A DNA stretch of 64,000 nt, taken from assembly GCA_021732415.1 (NCBI GenBank), contig JAKFVC010000050.1, positions 1 through 64,000 of the forward strand, read 5' to 3'. Below are positions 8,342-26,024 of the stretch, in pieces. The notes below the pieces were generated by a model. The model was not told the origin of the DNA, searched no databases, and saw nothing but the letters and a program-made list of their open reading frames with translations. The translations under genes were made by a program, and so were the position numbers. Each line of letters begins with the position of its first letter. The first letter of the stretch is position 1. The stretch comes from Planctomycetaceae bacterium. Lineage in GTDB: Bacteria > Planctomycetota > Planctomycetia > Planctomycetales > Planctomycetaceae.

Positions 8342-8416
8342 TAGCCGGTGTGTAACATCAGTTGCGGCCTGTCAGACCATGGCTGACCGGTTCGATCTGC
8401 TGAGATTCGATAGGCG

Positions 8417-8447
8417 AGGGAGGGTTGGGATTTTCCTGACCCTCCCT
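8417..8447 (+). terminator. Terminator hairpin after the sigma-factor gene
   Basis: A 9-bp GC-rich stem AGGGAGGGT (8417-8425) pairs with 8439-8447 across a 13-nt loop, followed by TGTCATTTTT. It lies 76 bp after the sigma-factor stop. Confidence 0.75.
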
Positions 8448-8466
8448 TGTCATTTTTGGAGAATTC

Positions 8467-8564
8467 ATGGGACTTATGGGACTTATGAGACCAATGGGAT
8501 TAGGAAAAGAGCTGCCGCTCTGGATTTGAAATCCCATAAGCCCCATCCGTCCCATAAGTCCCAT
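8467..8564. repeat. Second copy of the ATGGGACNN 9-bp inverted repeat
   Basis: The left arm 8467-8504 carries ATGGGACTT twice, then ATGAGACCA and ATGGGATTA; the right arm 8531-8564 carries the complementary NNGTCCCAT words with different variable dinucleotides. It follows the sigma-factor terminator directly. The rest of 8342-8844 holds no gene that I can support. Confidence 0.85.
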
Positions 8565-8844
8565 TCCTTTGCAAGGCGCGGCAACTTTGCCCCAGTGAAC
8601 CGGATTTCCGCGCTACTTGTCTATCCGAATGCCGATATACCGGGAATTCGTTTTGCCGTTAAGTTGTAACGGTTCTGACGGCTGGTGGTTGGGGTGTTTG
8701 CATCGGTGAACAGGGATGTGTGAAGATTGGCAGCATAGAAAAAGTCTTATCGCGGCATCCCGGTCGGTCGAATCCGGCATTCACGCTTGCAACGTCTGAA
8801 TGCATTGCTATATTGGTCGATTCACTGCCGTGAAGGCTGCCTTG

Positions 8845-8916
8845 GCTAGCGTAGCTCAATGGCAGAGTACCGGTTTTGTAAACCGGACGTTGTGGGTTCA
8901 ACTCCCACCGCTAGCT
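8845..8916 (+). tRNA. tRNA-Thr (anticodon TGT)
   Basis: The acceptor stem GCTAGCG (8845-8851) pairs with CGCTAGC (8909-8915), discriminator T. The anticodon arm CCGGT-TTTGTAA-ACCGG gives anticodon TGT, and the T-arm GTGGGTTCAACTCCCAC is intact. No CCA is encoded. It is the first of four tRNAs ahead of tuf, the classic tRNA-tufB arrangement. Confidence 0.97.
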
Positions 8917-8983
8917 CTTTCCGTTAATGCCGTTCTTGATTACGGTTACGTACGGCAAAGCGAATCGGCAAAGCATAACAGAC

Positions 8984-9068
8984 GGTGGTTCGCCACCATG
9001 ATAGTAGGTGGTCCGCCACCGGATTTAGAGGGTGGTCCGCCACCGGGTTTAGAGGGTGGTCCGCCACC
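8984..9068. repeat. Four 14-bp palindromes between two tRNA genes
   Basis: The 14-bp palindrome GGTGGTYCGCCACC occurs at 8984-8997, 9007-9020, 9031-9044 and 9055-9068. The last three are spaced exactly 24 bp apart with GGATTTAGAG or GGGTTTAGAG between them. The array ends 11 bp before tRNA-Tyr. Each unit can form a small hairpin; a role in tRNA precursor processing is conceivable. Confidence 0.85.
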
Positions 9069-9079
9069 ATGATTTCACT

Positions 9080-9161
9080 GGGAGCGTACCAAAGCGGCCA
9101 ACTGGGCCAGACTGTAAATCTGGTGGCTCTGCCTTCGTAGGTTCGAATCCTACCGCTCCCA
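9080..9161 (+). tRNA. tRNA-Tyr (anticodon GTA)
   Basis: The acceptor GGGAGCG (9080-9086) pairs with CGCTCCC (9154-9160), discriminator A. The anticodon loop CTGTAAA gives GTA. A long variable arm (GGTGGCTCTGCCTTC) marks it as a class II tRNA, as bacterial tRNA-Tyr is. The T-arm TAGGTTCGAATCCTA is intact. Confidence 0.97.
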
Positions 9162-9288
9162 ATTCCTGGTGGGACAAGACTGGCACTCGCTTTTTCGATG
9201 CGAGTGCCTGAAGATAACCGGCGGCGATAAGTTGTCGGTCAATTTGAGACAGTTTGCGACGAGTTAAGTTGTAGAAGATGTGGGACAT

Positions 9289-9359
<71 letters not shown>

Positions 9360-9476
9360 CTTTGTTGGTGAGAAAAAGTTGAAAAAAATGGCCTTGGGGG
9401 CCTCGTCGATACTGGTGCGCGGACGTCTGTCTGTGTATCCTGTGGGACTTTCCTCGAGGCTTGGCAGGCATGATTG

Positions 9477-9549
9477 GCTGCTGTAGCTCAGTTGGTAGAG
9501 TGCGTCCTTGGTAAGGACGAGGTCGTGGGTTCGAATCCCACTAGCAGCT
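9477..9549 (+). tRNA. tRNA-Thr (anticodon GGT)
   Basis: The acceptor GCTGCTG (9477-9483) pairs with TAGCAGC (9542-9548) with one G-T pair. The anticodon arm CGTCC-TTGGTAA-GGACG gives GGT. The T-arm GTGGGTTCGAATCCCAC is intact. With the TGT isoacceptor upstream, two of the four tRNAs in this cluster are threonine tRNAs. Confidence 0.97.
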
Positions 9550-9769
9550 CTTGCTGGAATTGTCGGCTGAAATTGACAAAATTGACAGTGGTGGCAGGAA
9601 GTCGCCGCGGGGCAGTTTTCAGTGCGAACAGTTGTCAGTGCGAATCAGAGAAGCGACAACGTCAGTTAATTGGTTTTTGTATTTCCGGCGTGCGCCGGAG
9701 TGTGAGCATCACGGATTTGTGCATGGCGGCGAATGCCGTCCGCTGATTGAAAAAGGATAGGGAGAAGAG

Positions 9770-10966
<1,197 letters not shown>

Positions 10967-10995
10967 TTCTTCGGTGATCGGATATTGGATTAAGG

Positions 10996-11042
10996 CTCGT
11001 GTCCCGTCTCGGCGACAAAGTCGGACGGGTCACGAGTTTTTT
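10996..11042 (+). terminator. tuf terminator
   Basis: CTCGTG (10996-11001) pairs with CACGAG (11031-11036) and CCCGTC (11003-11008) with GACGGG (11024-11029), separated by a T-T mismatch, and the stem is followed by TTTTTT. A classic intrinsic terminator 30 bp after the tuf stop. Confidence 0.9.
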
Positions 11043-11190
11043 ATACTGAGTGCAAATCGCTTTTGATTTGTGTACTCTATTTGGTGGTGGGTGATCTGGG
11101 GCCTTGCGGCTTCAGTTCCACACGCGGTCAATTCAAAGCCAACTGCTGTTGCGGCAGTTCGTTTCATTGCAGAGAGTGCGGAGTCGGGTT

Positions 11191-11346
11191 ATGGCTCGGG
11201 AATATGTCTGGTTGGAATGCACTGAATCTGGCGTGCGGAATTACCGCGTCCAGAAGGAAACGCGCGGGACGGAACGCTTGGAGTTGAAGAAGTATTGCCC
11301 CAAGCTGCGTCGCCACACGATTCACAAGGAATCGCGTAAGAAGTAA
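11191..11346 (+). CDS. rpmG: 50S ribosomal protein L33
   Basis: A 51-aa protein, MAREYVWLECTESGVRNYRV..., with the diagnostic LELKKYCP and HTIHKE motifs of L33. Many L33 proteins carry two CxxC pairs binding zinc. Here one Cys of each pair is lost (C10 is followed by TES, C36 by PKL), so only two cysteines remain and zinc binding is unlikely. The ATG at 11191 gives the usual family length; upstream in-frame sequence is not L33-like. The rpmG-secE-nusG order is typical. Confidence 0.93.
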   Translation: MAREYVWLECTESGVRNYRVQKETRGTERLELKKYCPKLRRHTIHKESRKK

Positions 11347-11371
11347 GTCGCCTCGCTCAGAGTGAGCTTAA

Positions 11372-11471
11372 GTGTGAGGGTGTGAGGGTTTGAGAGTGAC
11401 GGGGGTATTGGTAGTTCGAAAGGTGAGGTGTCAAGGCTCTCACACTCCGACACACTGATACTCTCACACAC
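11372..11471. repeat. GTGTGAG-family inverted repeat after rpmG
   Basis: The left arm 11372-11400 consists of 8-bp words (GTGTGAGG, GTGTGAGG, GTTTGAGA). The right arm about 11438-11471 carries complementary TCTCACAC words. Related elements lie at 41844-41946 and 50200-50302. It sits between rpmG and tRNA-Trp. Confidence 0.8.
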
Positions 11472-11504
11472 TGGAACCGCACAATCGAATGGTTATGTCA
11501 CTAA

Positions 11505-11577
11505 AGGGGCGTAGCTTAATTGGCAGAGCACCGGATTCCAAATCCGGCGGTTGGGGGTTCGACTCCCTCCGCCCCTG
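11505..11577 (+). tRNA. tRNA-Trp (anticodon CCA)
   Basis: The acceptor AGGGGCG (11505-11511) pairs with CGCCCCT (11570-11576), discriminator G. The anticodon arm CCGGA-TTCCAAA-TCCGG gives CCA. The T-arm GGGGGTTCGACTCCCTC is intact. It is placed between rpmG and secE, a common bacterial order. Confidence 0.97.
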
Positions 11578-11669
11578 CTCAGTTGGTGGGTTAGGGCTCA
11601 GTTGAGAGTGTCGGGTTGGTCGAAAAGTTGCGGCCGAAGATTTGCAACGGAGCAGCGAATCTCTTGATA

Positions 11670-11739
11670 GTCCTGTTGAGTGGCTATCGATTATCGCCAA
11701 TGATTGGCGAGGTGATAATCGATTACCGCACAGCAGGAC
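11670..11739 (+). promoter_or_regulatory. Large stem-loop in the secE leader
   Basis: Three nested helices: GTCCTGTTG (11670-11678) with CAGCAGGAC (11731-11739), ATCGATTATC (11686-11695) with GATAATCGAT (11714-11723), and a CGCCA/TGGCG tip. It lies 80 bp before secE and 92 bp after tRNA-Trp, so it could be a processing site or leader regulator of the secE-nusG unit. Confidence 0.55.
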
Positions 11740-11819
11740 GGTGTTTGTTTTAGGCAATTCAGGGATCGAAAACATGTCGGCCGCATGCGGGTCGATCGGT
11801 GAAAGAGTCGCTGCGGATT

Positions 11820-12251
11820 ATGGCGAACGTTAATCAAAGTCCCCGGTTTGCGAACGAGCTTGGCTCGATGAGTCTGTACAAGAAGACTCAGGGTCGGCTG
11901 ACGCGACAGTTGACGTTTGTGGCAGTAGTTGTGGGTGCTGGGTGTGCGTGCTATCAGCTTTCCACCAGTTGGTTGCTGGAAGCTGAACCGGCAGTTCGCA
12001 TTGGGGTGCCGGTCGCAATTGCGGCCCTTATCACGTGGTTGGCGTTTCGGGCAGTGAATTTTCCTCCGTTCGCGGAGTTTTTGATCTCGGTTCAGGCAGA
12101 AGTGACGAAGGTCAACTGGCCGAGTATGGGTGAACTGAAGCGAGCCACCATCGTGGTGATTGTCGCTATGTTCTTCCTGGGATTCATTTTGTTTGCGTAC
12201 GATTTCGTGTGGTACAAGGTGTTGTCGTTGTTGGGTGTGTTGCAGGTATAG
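11820..12251 (+). CDS. secE: Preprotein translocase subunit SecE
   Basis: A 143-aa membrane protein of the SecYEG channel. The conserved SecE core is residues about 92-140: EVTKVNWPSMGELKRAT followed by the hydrophobic VVIVAMFFLGFILFAYDF. The N-terminal part carries two further hydrophobic stretches (about 31-47 and 60-75), so three membrane segments are likely, more than the single-span form of many bacteria. The ATG at 11820 is chosen; an in-frame GTG at 11799 is possible but lacks a ribosome site. nusG follows at 12318. Confidence 0.92.
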   Translation: MANVNQSPRFANELGSMSLYKKTQGRLTRQLTFVAVVVGAGCACYQLSTSWLLEAEPAVRIGVPVAIAALITWLAFRAVNFPPFAEFLISVQAEVTKVNWPSMGELKRATIVVIVAMFFLGFILFAYDFVWYKVLSLLGVLQV

Positions 12252-12317
12252 TGCGAGCGACAGCACGATAAGATAAGTGATACGACTGAACGACTTCCGA
12301 TTTGGGAATGCCTGCTG

Positions 12318-12914
12318 ATGGCGGATGAACCTGATAACGACGAGACTCAAGAATCACCAGGGGAAGCACCCGATCCGGTTCCTCCGATGCTGTGGTATGT
12401 CTTGAAGGTTCAAAGCAATCGCGAGAAGACGATTCGCGACAACCTGCTGCGCCGGATGAAGCGCGAGGGATTGGAGCATTTCTTCGGCGAAATCAAGATT
12501 CCGACGGAGAAGGTTGTTGAGACAAAGGGCGGCAAGAAGAAGGTCACTGAGCGTAAGCTGTATCCCGGCTACATCATGATCAACATGGTCTTGAATGACG
12601 AGACTTGGTATCTCGTGCGAGAGACTGGTGGCGTTGGTGACTTCACCGGCGCGGCTCGCAAGCCGATGCCGATGCAAGATCACGAGATCGCGAAGATGTT
12701 GGGTGCGGGCACAGAGCAGGCAGTCGAACCGACCAAGGTGAAGATTGATTTCGCTCGCGGTGACAAGGTGAAGATTAAAGAAGGCGGGTTCGAAGGGTTT
12801 GAAGGGGCGATCGACGCGATTGACGATGCCAATGGGCGCGTCAGCGTGCTGGTTGAAATCTTCGGGCGATCGACACCGGTTGAATTGGAATATTGGCAGG
12901 TCGAAACGGTTTAG
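12318..12914 (+). CDS. nusG: Transcription termination/antitermination protein NusG
   Basis: A 198-aa NusG. The NGN domain spans about residues 24-125 ([44 protein letters not shown]) and the KOW domain is about 143-195 ([37 protein letters not shown]). An acidic 23-residue N-terminal tail ([19 protein letters not shown]) precedes the NGN domain. The protein binds RNA polymerase and links it to Rho or to the ribosome. Its position between secE and rplK is standard. Confidence 0.96.
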   Translation: MADEPDNDETQESPGEAPDPVPPMLWYVLKVQSNREKTIRDNLLRRMKREGLEHFFGEIKIPTEKVVETKGGKKKVTERKLYPGYIMINMVLNDETWYLVRETGGVGDFTGAARKPMPMQDHEIAKMLGAGTEQAVEPTKVKIDFARGDKVKIKEGGFEGFEGAIDAIDDANGRVSVLVEIFGRSTPVELEYWQVETV

Positions 12915-12990
12915 GTTTAAAACAAGAATTCTTCCGAATTCTTCTACGGTTTTTATCCGGTAGATAATTCAAATAGTTGGTTGAGAGACG

Positions 12991-13416
12991 ATGGCCAAAG
13001 AAGTCAAAGCCCAGGTGAAGATTCAAGTGACCGGCGGTCAGGCGACCCCGGCACCCCCAGTCGGTACCGCGCTCGGTCCGCACGGTGTCAACATCGGGCA
13101 GTTCGTCATGCAGTTCAACGAGAAGACTCGTGAAATGATGGGGGTCACCATTCCGGTGATCATCACCATTTACAACGATCGCTCGTTTGAGTTTATTCTC
13201 AAGAGCCCGCCGGCCGCCGTGTTGCTGAAGCAAGCGGCCAAGGTTGCCAAGGGAGCCGCCAATCCGAAGACCACCAAGGTTGGACAGGTGACGCTGGCGC
13301 AGGTTCGCGATATCGCTCAGAAGAAGTTTGCCGACTTGAACGCTCCGAATCTCGATCACGCGTCCCGCATCATTGCTGGTACGGCCCGCAGCATGGGTAT
13401 CGAAGTCATCGGGTAG
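12991..13416 (+). CDS. rplK: 50S ribosomal protein L11
   Basis: A 141-aa protein of usual length, binding 23S rRNA at the GTPase-associated centre. Visible signatures are the N-terminal VKIQVTGGQATPAPPVGTAL and GVNIGQFVMQFNE, and the C-terminal RNA-binding domain ending in ARSMGIEVIG. GAGAG lies just before the ATG. A 12-bp palindrome-like EcoRI-rich stretch (AAGAATTCTTCCGAATTCTT) lies in the nusG-rplK gap. Confidence 0.97.
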   Translation: MAKEVKAQVKIQVTGGQATPAPPVGTALGPHGVNIGQFVMQFNEKTREMMGVTIPVIITIYNDRSFEFILKSPPAAVLLKQAAKVAKGAANPKTTKVGQVTLAQVRDIAQKKFADLNAPNLDHASRIIAGTARSMGIEVIG

Positions 13417-13529
13417 TGTTTGGGGATGCGGCCTGCGGTTGCGGCCGCAGTTGATAGATTCAATCAGGTCATAGTTTATTGCAGTGCTCAAATTGAGCCT
13501 GCGAATTGAAGACAAGCGAGCAGTGTTCG

Positions 13530-14234
13530 ATGGCCAAGCTTTCCAAGCGTATGACACACCTGGTGAAACAGGTCGAGACCCTCGGTGCGTTGCCGGTCGT
13601 GGATGCCGTTTCCAAGCTCAAGGGTTTGGAAGAGACGTTGCCCGCGAAGATCAAGCGGACGAAGTTCGACCAGACCGTGGAAGTCGCGGTGCGGTTGGGT
13701 GTTGATCCCAAGCAAGCCGACCAGATCGTTCGTGGTTCGATCGTATTGCCGAATGGTATTGGCAAGTCGAAGACGGTGTTGGTGTTTGCTCAAGGGGCGA
13801 ACGCCGATGCAGCGAAGGCCGCCGGTGCTGACTATGTTGGTGGGAAGGATCTCGCTGACAAGATCAAGGCGGGCTGGGTTGACTTCGACGCGGCCATCGC
13901 GACCCCGGATATGATGGGTGTCGTCGGCCCGCTCGGTAAAGTGCTGGGGCCCCGTGGTTTGATGCCTTCGCCGCGTGCTGGTACGGTGACTCAAGATGTT
14001 GCCAATACCGTGCGTGAGTACAAGGCTGGTAAGGTTGAGTTCCGCGTTGACTCGGGTGGCAATGTCCACTGCGTCGTCGGCAAGTTGAGCTTCACCCCCG
14101 AGCAGTTGAGTGAAAACATTGAAGCCCTGTTGAAGTACCTGCGGTCGTTGAAGCCGGCTTCTTCGAAGGGTGTTTATATTCGCAACGTCACTGTGTCCGC
14201 GACGTTCAGCCCGGGCATCAATATCGCTGCCTAG
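13530..14234 (+). CDS. rplA: 50S ribosomal protein L1
   Basis: A 234-aa L1-stalk protein of normal length. Signatures include [40 protein letters not shown] and GTVTQDV. L1 commonly represses its own L11-L1 mRNA. The ATG at 13530 (MAKLSKRM) is preferred over the TTG at 13506 because the family begins with such a basic start. It follows rplK by 113 bp. Confidence 0.96.
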   Translation: MAKLSKRMTHLVKQVETLGALPVVDAVSKLKGLEETLPAKIKRTKFDQTVEVAVRLGVDPKQADQIVRGSIVLPNGIGKSKTVLVFAQGANADAAKAAGADYVGGKDLADKIKAGWVDFDAAIATPDMMGVVGPLGKVLGPRGLMPSPRAGTVTQDVANTVREYKAGKVEFRVDSGGNVHCVVGKLSFTPEQLSENIEALLKYLRSLKPASSKGVYIRNVTVSATFSPGINIAA

Positions 14235-14390
14235 TTGGGCTGGCGTTTGTCTGTGTGAATTGTTGTCGGCAGCGTATGTTGGGTCGTTACGAATCGGTTC
14301 AGTGGGTTATTGGCGTCGCCCAGATCGGCGACGTTCATTTCGTGTCCCAGGCGGCGTGATGCTGTATTCGGGACCGATTGAGAGCGAATC

Positions 14391-14966
14391 ATGAGCAAGC
14401 GAGTAAAAACGTTGGTGATGTCTGAAGTCACCAAGCGATTTGGCGATAACAAAGACTTCCTGGTGCTGGATGCCTCTAAGGTAACAGCCGTTAAGGTCAA
14501 CAAATTGCGGTTGCGGGCTGAGAAGCTCGGGATCAAGATTTTGACCGTCAAGAACACGCTGGCGCTGAAGGCGTTGGAAGAAGTCGGTGTGAAGAGTCTG
14601 AAGCCGATCCTGACCGGGCCCAGTGCCCTGGTCTGGGGTGGTGCCGACATCGTCGCGCTGTCGAAGGAAATCACGAAGTGGGCGAAGGAGAAGGATCTCA
14701 AGGATCTGAAGATCAAGGGTGGTACTCTGGATGGCCAGACCCTTGATGCAAAAGGTGTTGATACGCTGAGCAAGAGTGCCGGGAAGCCGGAATTGCTGGG
14801 CAAGATTTTGACGTTGATCAAGTCGCCGGGTGCTCAGTTGGCTGCGGCCCTGATTGGCCCGGGCGGTTACATCAACGGTCAGATCAAGGCGATCGCCGAA
14901 AAAGAAGGCGATGCTAAAGAAGGCGAAGCGGCAGCGGAGACTCCCGCCGATGCCCCGGTTGCGTAA
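14391..14966 (+). CDS. rplJ: 50S ribosomal protein L10
   Basis: A 191-aa stalk-base protein that anchors L7/L12 dimers. The N-terminal RNA-binding domain shows LRLRAEKLGIKILTVKNTLA and the C-terminal L12-binding helix region continues to an Ala/Glu-rich tail (EGEAAAETPADAPVA), which makes it longer than the roughly 165-aa E. coli form. The 156-bp leader between rplA and rplJ is where L10 autoregulation normally acts; I could not identify the RNA motif with certainty. Confidence 0.95.
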   Translation: MSKRVKTLVMSEVTKRFGDNKDFLVLDASKVTAVKVNKLRLRAEKLGIKILTVKNTLALKALEEVGVKSLKPILTGPSALVWGGADIVALSKEITKWAKEKDLKDLKIKGGTLDGQTLDAKGVDTLSKSAGKPELLGKILTLIKSPGAQLAAALIGPGGYINGQIKAIAEKEGDAKEGEAAAETPADAPVA

Positions 14967-15189
14967 TTGACCGGCGTCGTAGCGGATTCGATATATCGTG
15001 GGGGTTTGGTCGAGCTGGGCAGCGTTGCCTGGTTTTAGGTTAAATCTCAAGCAGAGCATTCCTGTTGGATGCGATGGCTGGCGGTGCAGTGAGGACCGAG
15101 CTTTCGCGGTTAGAGCCTCACTGGATTCATTCAACTGGTACGTTTGAGGGGGTTCCTCGAACGACGTGGCGAGAAAGAGAGACGTAGAG

Positions 15190-15597
15190 ATGTCCGACAC
15201 AGCAACTGTTGACCCGGCGATCAGCGCGTTGGGCGATCAAATCGTAGGCTTGACCCTTCTGCAGGCAAAGGCTTTGGCCGATTACCTCGAAAACACCCAC
15301 GGCATCAAGCCGGCTGGCGGTGGCGTGGTGATGGCCGGTCCGGCCGCTGGTGGTGCCGCTCCTGTGGAAGCTGCCGCCGCCAAGACCGAATTCGACGTCA
15401 TTCTGACCGGGTTCGCCGACACTGCCAAGATCGCCGTGATCAAGGTTGTTCGCGCTGCCACAGGCTTGGGCCTGAAGGAAGCCAAGGACCTGGTCGAAGG
15501 TGCTCCGAAGCCCGTCAAGACCGCGATTCCCGAAGCCGATGCCAAGAAGCTGAAGGCTGAAATCGAAGCGGCTGGCGGTAAGGCCGACGTCAAGTAG
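15190..15597 (+). CDS. rplL: 50S ribosomal protein L7/L12
   Basis: A 135-aa stalk protein that recruits translation GTPases. The N-terminal dimerisation domain is followed by an Ala/Gly/Pro hinge (about residues 50-65, [15 protein letters not shown]) and the globular domain [11 protein letters not shown]...[22 protein letters not shown]. The start at 15190 ([10 protein letters not shown]) follows a purine-rich GAGAAAGAGAGACGTAGAG tract; the in-frame ATG-like start at 15166 would overlap this ribosome site. The 223-bp gap after rplJ holds no gene. Confidence 0.95.
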   Translation: MSDTATVDPAISALGDQIVGLTLLQAKALADYLENTHGIKPAGGGVVMAGPAAGGAAPVEAAAAKTEFDVILTGFADTAKIAVIKVVRAATGLGLKEAKDLVEGAPKPVKTAIPEADAKKLKAEIEAAGGKADVK

Positions 15598-15722
15598 TTC
15601 CGAATGGAGCTGAAGTTTCCGTCCAGAGTGCTGCATCTATTCGCAGTCCGTGAGTTCGGTCTTCAGTCGTTTGGTCTTGATGGTGTGAGTGACTCGCCAG
15701 TCGAAAAGAATCCAACAGAAAT

Positions 15723-15751
15723 GCCTGCACCTCGGGTTTCGGGGTGCAGGC
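15723..15751 (+). terminator. Hairpin after rplL
   Basis: GCCTGCACC (15723-15731) pairs with GGTGCAGGC (15743-15751) across an 11-nt loop. The following CTTCTGGCTCTT has only a partial U-tract, so it may be a partial terminator that reduces read-through from the stalk genes into rpoB. Confidence 0.6.
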
Positions 15752-16285
15752 TTCTGGCTCTTGGACTGCGTACACTTGCAATTCCAAATCTAAAGCGATA
15801 ATTTAGGTTGCGCGGATTATACTGACCCGGTAAAACGTACGTACCGGCAGTTTTCAGGATGATTCGGAGTCGACGAGAAGCCTCATCGTCGAATCTCATT
15901 GGTCCGCGTTACTTTTGAGGGACGGCACACCTGCGGTTGTGCACGAGTTGGGTGGATTTGGCGTCGTTACGGAAGAATCGCCGCGCTCAACGTGTGGGTC
16001 TATTGAGCCCAGCCGCTAGTAATCCGCATATGAGGCGACAGTTGCCACGAATTAGTGTGCCGGTAAATATCGTACGAGTAATAAGTTGGGCAGTTGCCGG
16101 GCGTCAGTCCGAGCGGTGCTTGACAAGTCTTTTGTCCCGCCGCCAACGGTCGAGTGCCCCTCCTCGAATTCGTTGTTGAGGCGTCCGCGAGCCGGTGCGC
16201 GGGGTTCATCGGCGAATTGCGGATTTTCTACCAACTGGTCTCAGTTGGCTTTTTTTCATGTGTCTCAGGAAACAGAGAGCGCTGT
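15752..16285 (+). other. Long rpoB leader without a gene
   Basis: Some 530 bases between the rplL hairpin and rpoB. No open frame here has recognisable protein features; the rpoB frame stays open upstream to 16154, but that part does not resemble RpoB. The length would allow a separate rpoBC promoter, though I could not pick out one convincingly. Confidence 0.5.
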
Positions 16286-20032
<3,747 letters not shown>

Positions 20033-20100
20033 TTCGTTGCGATGGTGCTCCTGTTGCTCGTGTTGAGTTGATTCTCGGACCATTAGATTTCAGTTTTTCC

Positions 20101-20139
20101 ACACCCTTAGGCCGGACATTCCTGTCCGGCCTAAGGTGT
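20101..20139 (+). promoter_or_regulatory. Strong hairpin between rpoB and rpoC
   Basis: A perfect 12-bp stem TTAGGCCGGACA (20107-20118) with 20123-20134, loop TTCC, extended by ACACC/GGTGT (20101-20105 with 20135-20139) across one bulged C. No U-tract follows, so mRNA processing, stabilisation or partial attenuation between the two largest polymerase genes is more likely than full termination. Confidence 0.65.
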
Positions 20140-20219
20140 CGAAATATAAAAGACAAGACTATCGGAAGTTTCTTCCGCACAGAAATTTCCTCCATCCCGC
20201 ATCGGAAGGAGCGTGTGAC

Positions 20220-24518
<4,299 letters not shown>

Positions 24519-24524
24519 TTCGTT

Positions 24525-24586
24525 GCCCGACTCTCTGAGTCGGGTGCTGGGATGGCGGAAATGCTCCCGACTCAGAGAGTCGGGCT
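24525..24586. repeat. CCCGACTC-family double inverted repeat after rpoC
   Basis: GCCCGACTCTCTGAGTCGGG (24525-24544) and CCCGACTCAGAGAGTCGGGC (24567-24586) are each palindromic and mutually inverted. They begin 6 bp after the rpoC stop and may terminate or punctuate the rpoBC transcript before rpsL. Confidence 0.8.
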
Positions 24587-24804
24587 GCAAATCCGCAAAA
24601 TACGTGAAGAATAACGGCCAATTGGCCGAATGAGCCAATGATTTGTGTTGGTTCGCAAGCTTGACTTCGCACTCAGTCAACGTTAGAGTGCCTGATTCCT
24701 TCGCGACTGGCTCCGGCCGGCGCGAAATGCACACGAACATTCAAAAGTGATTTCCCATAGTGATCTGGGGAGTAGTCCTCGATCACCCTCTGTAGGTTGA
24801 AACG

Positions 24805-25212
24805 ATGCCGACGATCAATCAATTGGTGCGCAAGCCGCGCGAGCAACAGAAGAATCGTTCCAAGAGTCCCGTGTTGGAATCTTGCCCGTTCAAGCGGGGT
24901 GTTTGCTTGCAGGTGAAGACGATTACCCCCAAGAAGCCGAACTCGGCTTTGCGTAAGGTGGCTCGTGTTCGCTTGTCGAACAAGAAGGAAATCACCGCGT
25001 ATATTCCTGGCGAAGGCCACAACCTGCAGGAACACTCGATTGTGCTCGTGCGTGGTGGTCGTGTCCGCGACTTGCCCGGTGTGCGTTATCACATTATCCG
25101 CGGTGTGCTCGATACGTTGGGTGTGGGAACGCGTAAACAGGCCCGCAGCCGTTACGGCACCAAGAAGCCGAAGGGCGGCGCTGCTGCCCCTCCGGCCAAG
25201 GGCAAGAAATAA
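24805..25212 (+). CDS. rpsL: 30S ribosomal protein S12
   Basis: A 135-aa decoding-centre protein. Signatures: [45 protein letters not shown] and [21 protein letters not shown]. The lysine residues linked to streptomycin response are in the KKPNS segment (Lys, sensitive-type residue) by family knowledge. The short Gly/Ala/Pro/Lys tail ([12 protein letters not shown]) makes it slightly longer than usual. It opens the str group rpsL-rpsG-fusA. Confidence 0.97.
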   Translation: MPTINQLVRKPREQQKNRSKSPVLESCPFKRGVCLQVKTITPKKPNSALRKVARVRLSNKKEITAYIPGEGHNLQEHSIVLVRGGRVRDLPGVRYHIIRGVLDTLGVGTRKQARSRYGTKKPKGGAAAPPAKGKK

Positions 25213-25334
25213 TTCAAAACGACTGCCGGCATTTGCAGATAGCAAGTGCAGTGCGGGGTAGTGCGGTAATTACGTGTTAAACATATTGAGAGTTCAGTCG
25301 GTTCGCAAATTTGACTCATAGGGTGTAGCGAGAG

Positions 25335-25808
25335 ATGGCCACGAAGTTTACCGCCAGTAGCACGCAACTGAAGCCGGATCCTCGGTTTGGATCACGGTTG
25401 GTGTCGAAATTCGTCAACTGCCTGATGCACGACGGTAAGAAGAGCATCGCCATGACGGTGTTCTACGATGCCATGGATCTCGTTCACAAGCGTCTGCCGG
25501 ATGTCGATCCGGGTGAAGTTTTCCATCAGGCGATTGAGAACGTCAAACCGCAGATCGAAGTTCGGTCGCGTCGTGTCGGTGGTGCGAACTACCAGGTTCC
25601 GACTCCGGTCGATTCGAAGCGTCAGCAGACGCTGGCGATTCGCTGGATTCTGGCCGCTTGCCGTGGCAAGAAGGGTCGCCCGATGCACCAGCGTTTGGCT
25701 GACGAACTAGTCGGTGCGTTCAAGCGTGAAGGCGCCGCGATGACCACGCGTGATCAAGTTCACCGCATGGCCGATGCGAACCGTGCGTTCTCGCACTTCG
25801 CGTTCTAA
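25335..25808 (+). CDS. rpsG: 30S ribosomal protein S7
   Basis: A 157-aa primary 16S rRNA-binding protein of the 30S head, of usual length. Signatures include [36 protein letters not shown]-like segment (here [15 protein letters not shown]) and [15 protein letters not shown]-type C-terminus (here [17 protein letters not shown]). GCGAGAG lies before the ATG. A strong terminator follows, so fusA is probably expressed from its own promoter. Confidence 0.97.
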   Translation: MATKFTASSTQLKPDPRFGSRLVSKFVNCLMHDGKKSIAMTVFYDAMDLVHKRLPDVDPGEVFHQAIENVKPQIEVRSRRVGGANYQVPTPVDSKRQQTLAIRWILAACRGKKGRPMHQRLADELVGAFKREGAAMTTRDQVHRMADANRAFSHFAF

Positions 25809-25837
25809 ACTGCGTTCCAGGAACGAATTCAATTACC

Positions 25838-25873
25838 AGCCGCGAGCGGTTATCCCGCTCGCGGTCGGCTTTT
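25838..25873 (+). terminator. Terminator after rpsG
   Basis: CCGCGAGCGG (25840-25849) pairs with CCGCTCGCGG (25855-25864) across TTATC, with further pairing of AGC/GCT at the base, followed by TTTTA. It separates rpsL-rpsG from fusA. Confidence 0.85.
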
Positions 25874-25890
25874 ATAGGGGTGGGATGGAA

Positions 25891-26003
25891 ATGACTAATG
25901 TCTAATGACTAATGTCTAAAAGGAAAATACCTGCTATCGCGAGTCGTGGTGAGCAGGGTCGCGTTAGCTTCTTCTTTTAGTCATTAGGCAATTAGACATT
26001 AGG
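25891..26003. repeat. AATGTCT-family inverted repeat before fusA
   Basis: The left arm 25891-25923 repeats ATGACTA and ATGTCTA words and ends AAAAGG, as in the copy at 5098. The right arm 25974-26003 is the imperfect complement (CTTTTAGTCATTAGGCAATT and on). It ends 21 bp before the fusA start codon. Confidence 0.85.
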
Positions 26004-26024
26004 ATTTCGCCGAAGGCGCTCATC

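Noticed and set aside
8984-9068. Possible mini-CRISPR array
   Set aside because: Units of 14 bp with 10-bp near-identical spacers, no leader and no cas genes nearby.
16154-16285. 44-residue N-terminal extension of RpoB
   Set aside because: Does not resemble any RpoB start; [12 protein letters not shown] at 16286 follows a purine-rich ribosome site.
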